Origin: Chryseosolibacter sp035628595
GTDB taxonomy: Bacteria; Bacteroidota; Bacteroidia; Cytophagales; Cyclobacteriaceae
DNA: 64,000 bases
Direction of reading: 5' to 3'
Assembly: GCA_035628595.1 (NCBI GenBank)
Contig: DASPJN010000017.1
Location: 1-64,000 of the forward strand
Shown here piece by piece: positions 54,101 through 61,681 of the stretch. The notes under the pieces are model-generated. The model was not told the DNA's origin. It searched no databases and saw only the letters and a list, made by a program, of their open reading frames with translations. The position numbers and the translations under genes were made by a program. Within the stretch, counting starts at the first letter, position 1; each line of letters opens with the position of its first letter.

Positions 54101-54703
54101 ATGGAAGCGAAGGAAAAATTCACGCTTGGCCTGGAACTACCGACAGATCCGCGTTGGGTGAATATAGCGGAAAAGAATATTGGTGATATCCTCGTTGATC
54201 ACGCGTATTGCGAACAGAAAGCAGCCTCGTCGTGCATCTCACTTATCATTTTATACCCGGAAAAAGACAAACTGGTTGACATGCTAACGCCAGTGGTGGC
54301 CGAAGAGTGGAGCCATTTCGAAAGGGTGATTGACGAATTGCGTAAGCGGGGACTGTCCCTGGGAAGGCAGCGAAAAGATGAATATGTCACCGCACTCGAG
54401 AAAGTAATCAGAAAAGGCGGCAGCCGAGACCAGCAACTTGTTGAAAGATTATTGATGAATGCCCTGATCGAAGCCCGCAGTTGTGAGCGTTTTAAGATTC
54501 TCTGGAAAAGTATCGGCGATGAAGATCTCTCAAAATTTTATTACGAGCTGATGGTGTCGGAAGCGGGTCACTATAAAAATTTCCTGGCGCTTGCGAAAGA
54601 ATTTCTTCCTGCCGTGCAGGTTGAAGCTCGTTGGCGTGAATTACTTGAGCAGGAAGCGGAGATCATCAAGACACTGGATGTGCGCGGCGACCGAATGCAT
54701 TGA
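54101..54703 (+). CDS. miaE: tRNA-(ms2io6A)-hydroxylase
   Basis: This 200-residue ferritin-like diiron enzyme has DHAYCEQKAASSCISLI, EEWSHFERVIDEL, EARSCERFKILW and SEAGHYKNFL, supplying the Glu and His iron ligands of the two ExxH pairs. MiaE hydroxylates the isopentenyl group of ms2i6A37 in tRNA. The length is typical. It is co-directional with the porin gene. Confidence 0.93.
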   Translation: MEAKEKFTLGLELPTDPRWVNIAEKNIGDILVDHAYCEQKAASSCISLIILYPEKDKLVDMLTPVVAEEWSHFERVIDELRKRGLSLGRQRKDEYVTALEKVIRKGGSRDQQLVERLLMNALIEARSCERFKILWKSIGDEDLSKFYYELMVSEAGHYKNFLALAKEFLPAVQVEARWRELLEQEAEIIKTLDVRGDRMH

Positions 54704-54722
54704 CCGCGAAGGTTAAACCAAT

Positions 54723-55991
54723 CTAAGTTTTCTGTTTTTTCTTCTTTGCTGCCGGGAACAAAACATTGTTGAGGATCAGCCGGTAGCCCGGAGAATTTGG
54801 ATGTTGATTCAGATCAGTAGGCTCTTCATTTACCTGGTGCTGATAGTCTTCCGGATCGTGGCCTCCATAAAAAGTCCAGAAGCCTTTGCCCATTACACCG
54901 TGCAGATATTTTGCTTCCTTTATTTCCTTGTTCTCTCCCATGAGCACAACGTCCGGTTTGACAAGGTGTTTTTTGAAACCGGTAGTCTGACCGAAAAATC
55001 CTTTGATAACCCGCGTGTGGTTTTGTGTTAGCATCGTTGGGATTGGATCCCATTTGGCCGAGAATTCAAAAATTGAAAAATAATCATTGTCCTGCCGCAG
55101 GCCGCGTTCTGCCGGCTGGTTGTCGATATCGGAAAATTCGTACTGATATGGATCACGCACAAGCCTGAAATCGGTAAAGGCAAGGGTGTTGTCAAAATTC
55201 AGTTTGCTTTGCGCAGTTGGGTCAGCGGGGTCCCCATCGTACATGCGTTCGCAAATGTCGACGCCATCCGCGGCAAGTGCTATATCATACGTATCGGTTG
55301 CCGAGCACATTGCGAAAAGAAAACCTCCGCCCGCCAGGAACTCCTTTATCTTTTTTGAAACTGCAAGCTTCAACTGCGATGCCTTGTGGAACCCATGCTT
55401 TCGTGCCAGATCCTCCGATTCTTTTACCTGTTCTATGTACCACGGCATGTTGCTGTATTGTCCATAGAATTTGCCGTATTGTCCGGTGAAATCTTCATGA
55501 TGCAAATGCAGCCAATCGTATTTCGGAAGTACACCAGCCATTACTTCCTCATCGAAAATAACATCGTATGGAATTTCTGCATAGGTGAGCACGAGTGTCA
55601 CAGCGTCGTCCCAGGGTTGTTTTGATTTGGGAGAATAAACCGCAATACGCGGATATTTTTCAAGCTTCATGACATCGTAATTCAACGCAGGACTGGCTAT
55701 CTCCGAAAGTATCTGGTTTGCCTGCGCGCTGGAAATGATTTCGAACGTTACTCCCCTTACCACAAGCTCGTTTTGAATGGCGGGATGAAAGTCGCACATA
55801 AAACTACCACCGCGGTAATTGAGCAGCCATTCTACCTCAGTATCGGCACGCAATATCCAGTAAGCAATACCATAAGCCTTCAAATGGTTTGTCTGTTTTT
55901 CATCCATCGGAATGAGAATCGAATTGGCATTCGCCATCCCCGCAATAAAAAACAAAACAAACAAAACAGACGCTCGCATCGTTAACATCAA
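54723..55991 (-). CDS. Conserved Bacteroidota periplasmic protein (database label often asparagine synthetase B)
   Basis: This 422-residue protein has a signal peptide (VLFFIAGMANANS). The N-terminal mature part IPMDEKQTNHLKAYGIAYW and NYRGGSFMCDFH is highly characteristic of one Bacteroidota family. Residues about 115-300 look like a class I glutamine-amidotransferase/ThuA-type fold (RIAVYSPKSKQPWDDAVTL, LAGGGFLFAMCSATDTYDIA with a Cys in the nucleophile-elbow position). It has no true asparagine synthetase domain, so the common database name is misleading. Export implies an envelope role. The gene is monocistronic and divergent from the MacB-type permease. Function is unproven. Confidence 0.75.
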   Translation of the reverse strand: MMLTMRASVLFVLFFIAGMANANSILIPMDEKQTNHLKAYGIAYWILRADTEVEWLLNYRGGSFMCDFHPAIQNELVVRGVTFEIISSAQANQILSEIASPALNYDVMKLEKYPRIAVYSPKSKQPWDDAVTLVLTYAEIPYDVIFDEEVMAGVLPKYDWLHLHHEDFTGQYGKFYGQYSNMPWYIEQVKESEDLARKHGFHKASQLKLAVSKKIKEFLAGGGFLFAMCSATDTYDIALAADGVDICERMYDGDPADPTAQSKLNFDNTLAFTDFRLVRDPYQYEFSDIDNQPAERGLRQDNDYFSIFEFSAKWDPIPTMLTQNHTRVIKGFFGQTTGFKKHLVKPDVVLMGENKEIKEAKYLHGVMGKGFWTFYGGHDPEDYQHQVNEEPTDLNQHPNSPGYRLILNNVLFPAAKKKKQKT

Positions 55992-56140
55992 CTTATTATT
56001 ACAATTTTGGGAAACACCCGAAAAAATGCTGCCAAATTAGCCCGCAAACAAAAATTATTGTCAGCGTGTAACATTTCAGTGTCTTTTATCAACGTATAGT
56101 TACACATTAAATGTTTCAAAAGCCTCACTAATTTGACTGG

Positions 56141-57376
56141 ATGAATTTAGCTGAAAATATACGGGAAGGATTAAGGTCGGTTCAAACGAATTTGTTACGA
56201 TCTGTTATTACCGCCCTGATCGTGACCATTGGTATCACTGCATTAATAAGCGTGTTAACAGCGATAGACGCGGCCCAAAAATCGGTTAGCGACGGGCTGT
56301 CCGCGCTTGGCTCAAACACTTTTGACATCAGTTCGAAGGTATATCGCCGGGGATCAACCCAGGGCGTAAATCAGAAAATACATCCGCCTCTTAAACTGTC
56401 GGAAGTTTTGCGTTTTGTTGATGACTACAGGGTGACATCGATCGTAAGTCTGAACGCCAACCTTACGGGGATTGCGGAGGTTAAGCATGCCTCGAATAAG
56501 ACCAACCCGAACGTTCAGGTGAACGGGGTGAACGAAAATTACCTGGCCATCAAGAACCTGAATATGGAAAAGGGTCGTGGTTTTTCCACGTTCGAGGTTG
56601 AAAACGGCAGAAATGTGGCAGTGATCGGGCAATCGATTTATAAAACGCTATTTAAGAATAAGGAAGACCCGCTGAACAAACGAATATCATTTTTGGGTAC
56701 GCAATTCCAGGTCATTGGCGTACTTGAAGAAAAGGGTCAATCGTTCGACGAAAACTTCGACTATATGGTTTTTATCCCGCTCCGGCTTGCGAATCAGCTT
56801 GCGCACGGAGAGGGGCTTTTTTATGAAATTACGGTTAGCATTAATGATCCTTCGCAGCTTGAATACGCAATGGGCGAAGCAACCGGGATAATGCGGTCCA
56901 TCCGCCGTGACCGGATCGGCCATGAAAATTCCTTCGAGTTGGAGAGTAGCCAGGCCTTAAAGGAAAGAACGGAAGAGATTGTCGGCTACTTCCGGGCGGG
57001 GGGATTCGGCATCGGCTTTATCACGCTGCTTGGAGCATGCATCGCTTTGATGAATATTATGATGGTTTCCGTAACCGAGAGAACCAGGGAAATAGGGGTT
57101 AGAAAAGCGCTCGGTGCCACGCCAATGAAGATCAGGGTGCAGTTTATTGTTGAAGCCATTGTCGTTTGTTTGCTTGGTGGAATGCTCGGCATCCTCCTCG
57201 GGATGCTTGTAGGCAATTTGTTTGGAAGCATTCTTGGGAGCAAATCGTTCTTTATCCCGTGGATGTGGATAATTACCGGTTTCGGAGTATGTATTTTTGT
57301 TGGATTGATTTCCGGATATTATCCAGCCCATAAAGCGTCTAAACTTGATCCAATCGAGTCACTGCGTTTCGAGTAG
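56141..57376 (+). CDS. MacB-type ABC transporter permease
   Basis: This is a 411-residue four-helix permease. TM1 is at about 18-42, a large periplasmic MacB-core domain lies at about 50-245, and three C-terminal helices at about 290-400 form the FtsX domain, with VTERTREIGVRKALGATPMKI as signature. The C-terminal ASKLDPIESLRFE is standard. MacB-like permeases transmit ATPase movement to the periplasm to export substrates or extract lipoproteins. No ATPase or membrane-fusion gene is adjacent in the same operon; the ATPase at 58353 has its own permease. The partner may be elsewhere. Confidence 0.9.
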   Translation: MNLAENIREGLRSVQTNLLRSVITALIVTIGITALISVLTAIDAAQKSVSDGLSALGSNTFDISSKVYRRGSTQGVNQKIHPPLKLSEVLRFVDDYRVTSIVSLNANLTGIAEVKHASNKTNPNVQVNGVNENYLAIKNLNMEKGRGFSTFEVENGRNVAVIGQSIYKTLFKNKEDPLNKRISFLGTQFQVIGVLEEKGQSFDENFDYMVFIPLRLANQLAHGEGLFYEITVSINDPSQLEYAMGEATGIMRSIRRDRIGHENSFELESSQALKERTEEIVGYFRAGGFGIGFITLLGACIALMNIMMVSVTERTREIGVRKALGATPMKIRVQFIVEAIVVCLLGGMLGILLGMLVGNLFGSILGSKSFFIPWMWIITGFGVCIFVGLISGYYPAHKASKLDPIESLRFE

Positions 57377-57589
57377 TTTTGCGGCTTTTCCACGCCAGGA
57401 CTCCGTTTAGAAGATCGGAACCTTCGTTTTGTTAAAGACTTTGCCCCGTTATTTATGGCTTCTTTTAACTGGCAAATACCGACCTGTGAGGATACTTTTT
57501 ATTTAGGTCAATGTGTGAATTTGACACACCCAAAAATTTTTTTTGAAGATTTTTTCACGGTCAAGAAAAAATATATACCTTGGTGCATC

Positions 57590-57650
57590 CCTTAGAGAGG
57601 GTCTTAGTTATTAAAGCACCTGCAAAGACGTTGTAGGTGCTTTTTCCTTT
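57590..57650 (+). terminator. Rho-independent terminator with preceding small hairpin
   Basis: AAAGCACCTGCAA (57613-57625) pairs with TTGTAGGTGCTTT (57631-57643) with one G-U pair, followed by a T-rich run. A short CCCT/AGGG hairpin lies before it at 57590-57602. It is about 240 bp after the MacB-type gene; it may also end a short independent transcript. Confidence 0.75.
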
Positions 57651-57656
57651 TTATGC

Positions 57657-58289
57657 CTATATCAGGGGTTCTATTATCCTGAACACATTTTTAGCCACAA
57701 CCTTATGACCTTCAACGTTCGGATGGATGCCGTCGGAAAGGTTTAATCGCTCCTCACCAGCAACATCTTCCAGGAGAAACGGAATTAAAGTAGCGTCATG
57801 CTTCTTTGCGATTGCGGGAAATATCTGCCGGAATTTTTCACTGTAGTCAGGCCCCATGTTAGGCGGCACCATCATTCCCGCGATAACGATCTTTACTTTT
57901 GGATACTTGGCCCTCACCCTCCCAATGATGCCTTCAAGATTTTTCTGCGTTTGTTCAATAGGCAATCCACGCAAGCCATCATTCGCACCGAGCTCCAACA
58001 CAAATACATCAATGGGTTGTCGCAGCACCCAGTCAATTCGCGCAAGACCACCTGCCGACGTTTCTCCACTGAGACCGGCATTGATAACCTTCACAGATTT
58101 CCCATTACCATTCAACCTTTTTTCAATCAGCGACGGGAATGCTTCAGTGGTCGAAAGACCATAACCAGCGGTCAGGCTGTCGCCAAAAAACAAAATTACT
58201 TTAGGTGTTTGCGAAGCCTGGAGAATCAACGCCAGTGAAATAATCAGGAGACTTTTTCCGACCATGCAGGTAAAGGGTTTAACTTTCAT
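57657..58289 (-). CDS. TesA-like SGNH arylesterase/lysophospholipase
   Basis: This 210-residue protein has a signal peptide (SLALILQASQ) and all SGNH blocks: FGDSLTAGYGLS (Ser), GLSGETSAGG (Gly), ELGANDGLRG (Asn) and SDGIHPNVEGHK (Asp-His). It matches E. coli TesA (thioesterase I/protease I/lysophospholipase L1) in length and arrangement. It is divergent from the YbbA/YbbP-like ABC genes, the same arrangement as tesA-ybbA-ybbP in E. coli, so a joint envelope-lipid role is likely. Confidence 0.9.
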   Translation of the reverse strand: MKVKPFTCMVGKSLLIISLALILQASQTPKVILFFGDSLTAGYGLSTTEAFPSLIEKRLNGNGKSVKVINAGLSGETSAGGLARIDWVLRQPIDVFVLELGANDGLRGLPIEQTQKNLEGIIGRVRAKYPKVKIVIAGMMVPPNMGPDYSEKFRQIFPAIAKKHDATLIPFLLEDVAGEERLNLSDGIHPNVEGHKVVAKNVFRIIEPLI

Positions 58290-58352
58290 TATTATTCCAA
58301 AACAATTTTAACTCCAAATTCTTTAAAAAAGTTACCAGTTACTGTAGAAACC

Positions 58353-59051
58353 ATGTCGCATGTACTCGAAGTAGAAAATCTTACCAAAATTTATCGATCC
58401 GCTGATATGTCGCTTACTGTACTTGACAGTATCTCTTTTAAAGTGGAGCAGAGCCAGTCGATGTCAATCATTGGTCCGTCTGGCAGTGGAAAAACGACAC
58501 TATTAGGTCTCTGCGCAGGCCTCGATGTGCCGAGCAGCGGAACAGTTTCGCTCGCCGGATTTAAGTTGAATGCAATGAGTGAGGACGACCGGGCTTACAT
58601 CCGAAATCAGTATGTCGGATTTGTTTTCCAGAATTTTCAACTCCTATCAACACTAACAGCACTTGAAAACGTAATGGTTCCCCTTGAACTAAGGGGCGAG
58701 CGAAACGTGATGCCGAAAGCGAAGGATTTACTGACGCGCGTGGGTCTGGCCTCACGGCTGCATCATTATCCAAGCCAGCTTTCCGGCGGAGAGCAACAGC
58801 GGGTAGCAATGGCGCGTGCGTTCATTACGAATCCAAAGATACTTTTTGCTGATGAGCCTACCGGCAATCTTGATGGAGAGAATGCGGATCATATTACTGA
58901 TTTGCTGTTCGGTATGAACAAGGAGGTGGGAACAACGTTGGTGCTTGTCACGCACAACCTTGAACTGGCACAACGAACACGCAGGATTCTTCGCATGAAG
59001 GGTGGAAAGTTGGTTGAAGATGTTTTAAGCGGCGTTCCGTTCAACAACTAG
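58353..59051 (+). CDS. ABC transporter ATP-binding protein (YbbA/LolD-like)
   Basis: This is a 232-residue ATPase. Walker A is GPSGSGKTTL, the Q-loop is in VFQNFQLLSTLTALENV, the signature is LSGGEQQRVAMARAF and Walker B is ILFADEPTGNLD. It belongs to the MacB/LolD/YbbA group that works with FtsX-type permeases. The permease YbbP-like gene starts 3 bp after its stop. The divergent TesA-like gene is 63 bp away. In E. coli the YbbAP complex is linked to release of hydrophobic molecules with TesA; the same is inferred here. Confidence 0.93.
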   Translation: MSHVLEVENLTKIYRSADMSLTVLDSISFKVEQSQSMSIIGPSGSGKTTLLGLCAGLDVPSSGTVSLAGFKLNAMSEDDRAYIRNQYVGFVFQNFQLLSTLTALENVMVPLELRGERNVMPKAKDLLTRVGLASRLHHYPSQLSGGEQQRVAMARAFITNPKILFADEPTGNLDGENADHITDLLFGMNKEVGTTLVLVTHNLELAQRTRRILRMKGGKLVEDVLSGVPFNN

Positions 59052-59054
59052 CTG

Positions 59055-61622
59055 ATGATCGAGTATATTATTAAAGTAAAGCGAAGAACCAGATCGATCT
59101 TAACTGACGGCTGGGTTTGGAAAATGGCATGGCGTGACGCACGACATAACTATTCGCGGCTTTTTCTTTTCATGGCTTCGCTTATTGCGGGTATTGCCTC
59201 CGTTGTGGCGCTCGACTCGATGAATAATTCCTTGCAGGATGATATCAACAACAACGCAAAGGAGTTGCTGGGCGCCGATCTTGTCATTAATGGTGAGCGA
59301 AAGTTCTCGGATGAACTTTTAGCAAAATTCGACTCGTTAAAACTTCCGCAGGCTTCCGAAGCTGACATGGCTTCCATGGTGCTGTTTCTTCACAATAAGC
59401 AGTCGCGGCTTATACGACTTGTGGCCCTGGCGGGTGATTTTCCTTTTTACGGCAGCATAGAAACCAAGCCCGTTGATGCGTATGAGAAAATGAAAGATGG
59501 AAGTTATGCGCTGCTTGATGAATCATTGGCGAGTCAGTTTGAGGTAAGCACCGGCGATTCACTGCGACTCGGCAGTAGCATATTCCATGTTGCGGGTGTG
59601 GTATCGCGTCTTCCTGGTGGTGGCGGAATAATGACGACGTTTACGCCATCAGTATACATCGCGATGCGCGATCTCGATTCGACAAATCTTGTACAGCGCG
59701 GAAGTCGTGTTAACTACAAACAGTATATCAAAACAAGTGGAATTGAGGAGACCGAGCGCGCATTAAACGATCTAAAGCCATACTTACGGAAGGATGGTTA
59801 CTCGTATGAAACAGTTGAAGCGAGGAAGGAAGGTTTGGGGGAAGGGTTCAACTCCATCTATCAGTTTTTTTCATTGCTTGCATTCATTGCGCTCATACTC
59901 GGGTGTATTGGTGTGGCGAGTGCCGTTCATATTTACGTTCGGGAGAAACGTGAGGAGGTTGCCGTTCTGAGATGCGTGGGCTCTTCCGGCTGGCAGGCTT
60001 TCAATATTTTCTTCATTCAGATATTTTGTCTTGGTATTGCGGGCAGCATTATTGGTTCTCTTGTCGGTCTCGGTATTCAGCAACTTATTCCTGTCCTTTT
60101 GGAAGGAATTGTTCCATTTGAAATGAAGGCCACGCTTTCGCTGAAATCAGTTGCACTGGGTCTGGTTATCGGTACCATTATTTCCTTGTTGTTTTCGGTT
60201 GTATCACTTGTTGCCGTCAGGTTTGTTCCGCCCTTAACGGTATTGCGGACTGATTTTCAAGCCGGTAGATCGGTTTCAAAAATGCGGATCACGGCCATTG
60301 TCCTGATTGTGTTATTTCCGATTGTCTTTGTCTATTTTCAAACCAAAAGTTTGCTGACAAGCTTTTTGTTCACGGGAGGTTTGCTTGTTGCGCTTGCGCT
60401 GCTAACAGGCTTATCGGTAGTGCTGTTGAATGTGGTGAGAAGATATTTTCCTCACAACGCTGCATTTGCGTGGCGCCATGCGCTCTCGAATCTTTTTCGG
60501 CCGAACAACCAGACAACCGTATTGATGGTTACTATCGGTCTGGGTGCATTTATTATTTCAACACTCAACATCATAGAGCAAAGTCTGCTGAGTCAGGTGG
60601 AGTTCTCCGGACAGGAAAATCAATCGAACACAATACTTTTTGATATTCAGCCATCACAGCGCGAAGATGTTCTTGCGTTGTTAAAGAAGAATGATCTGAG
60701 CGTCAACCAGGTGGTGCCAATCATTACCTGCCGTCTTGATGAATTGAAAGGAAAAACAATAGAAGCAATTCAAAAAGATACGACGGACGAAATACCAAAC
60801 TGGGCGTTAATGCGCGAGTACCGCGTAACCTACCGCGATTCGCTACATCAGTCAGAAGAGCTTGTCAACGGAGAGATTCAGGAACTAAGACCTGGAAAGG
60901 ATTCAATATGGGTGACGATCTCAGAGGGTATGGAGGAAACGCTCGAAGTATCGGTTGGCGATTCACTTGTGTTTGATATACAAGGTATACCGATGAAAGC
61001 GTTCATCGCTGGCGTTCGAAAAGTTGACTGGCCAAAAGATCCTCCCAATTTCATATTCGTTTTTCCATCCGGCGTACTGGAGTATGCACCGCAATTTTAC
61101 GTAACGGCTACACGCATTGAAAATCAAACACAGGCAAATGTTTTCCAGCAGGCGCTTGTTATTAATTTCCCGAACGTTTCACTGATCGATTTGCGACTGA
61201 TACTTAACACAGTGAATGAATTGTTCGATAAGTTAGGCTTAATCATCCGGTTTTTAGCGATGTTTAGTTTTATTACGGGACTTATAATTCTTGCAGGCGC
61301 TGTTATCAACAGCCGGTTTGTGCGTATGAAAGAAAACGTGTTGCTCAGAACCGTTGGCGCTCGCACCCGCATCATTACGAAGATTACGTTGATCGAATAT
61401 GCTTACCTCGGTCTTTTCTCAGCACTTGCCGGCATGATACTGTCTGTTGGCGGTGGCTGGCTATTAACGACGTTCTTTTTCGAAATCACTTTCGCTTTTG
61501 ATTGGATCGAGTTAAGCCTGATCGCTGTTGGTGTTGTCTTTCTCACGATGTTCATTGGGTGGTTTAATTCACGTGAGGTCATTAATACACCTCCGTTACA
61601 GGTGCTTCGAAAGGAGAGCTGA
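59055..61622 (+). CDS. Large FtsX-type ABC permease (YbbP-like)
   Basis: This 855-residue permease has about ten helices: one at the N-terminus (about 33-53), three at about 270-395 with the first FtsX core (VYVREKREEVAVLRCVG pattern, here HIYVREKREEVAVLRCVG), two near 415-455, one at about 487-507 and a second FtsX core at about 730-850 (MKENVLLRTVGARTR). Two periplasmic domains lie between them. The length and doubled FtsX layout match YbbP. It would form a complex with the ATPase 3 bp upstream. Confidence 0.93.
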   Translation: MIEYIIKVKRRTRSILTDGWVWKMAWRDARHNYSRLFLFMASLIAGIASVVALDSMNNSLQDDINNNAKELLGADLVINGERKFSDELLAKFDSLKLPQASEADMASMVLFLHNKQSRLIRLVALAGDFPFYGSIETKPVDAYEKMKDGSYALLDESLASQFEVSTGDSLRLGSSIFHVAGVVSRLPGGGGIMTTFTPSVYIAMRDLDSTNLVQRGSRVNYKQYIKTSGIEETERALNDLKPYLRKDGYSYETVEARKEGLGEGFNSIYQFFSLLAFIALILGCIGVASAVHIYVREKREEVAVLRCVGSSGWQAFNIFFIQIFCLGIAGSIIGSLVGLGIQQLIPVLLEGIVPFEMKATLSLKSVALGLVIGTIISLLFSVVSLVAVRFVPPLTVLRTDFQAGRSVSKMRITAIVLIVLFPIVFVYFQTKSLLTSFLFTGGLLVALALLTGLSVVLLNVVRRYFPHNAAFAWRHALSNLFRPNNQTTVLMVTIGLGAFIISTLNIIEQSLLSQVEFSGQENQSNTILFDIQPSQREDVLALLKKNDLSVNQVVPIITCRLDELKGKTIEAIQKDTTDEIPNWALMREYRVTYRDSLHQSEELVNGEIQELRPGKDSIWVTISEGMEETLEVSVGDSLVFDIQGIPMKAFIAGVRKVDWPKDPPNFIFVFPSGVLEYAPQFYVTATRIENQTQANVFQQALVINFPNVSLIDLRLILNTVNELFDKLGLIIRFLAMFSFITGLIILAGAVINSRFVRMKENVLLRTVGARTRIITKITLIEYAYLGLFSALAGMILSVGGGWLLTTFFFEITFAFDWIELSLIAVGVVFLTMFIGWFNSREVINTPPLQVLRKES

Positions 61623-61681
61623 TTACATTTTAATTGTTTATCTTGGAGTTCGGAGCCAACACCTTAAAAACAAATTTCTGT

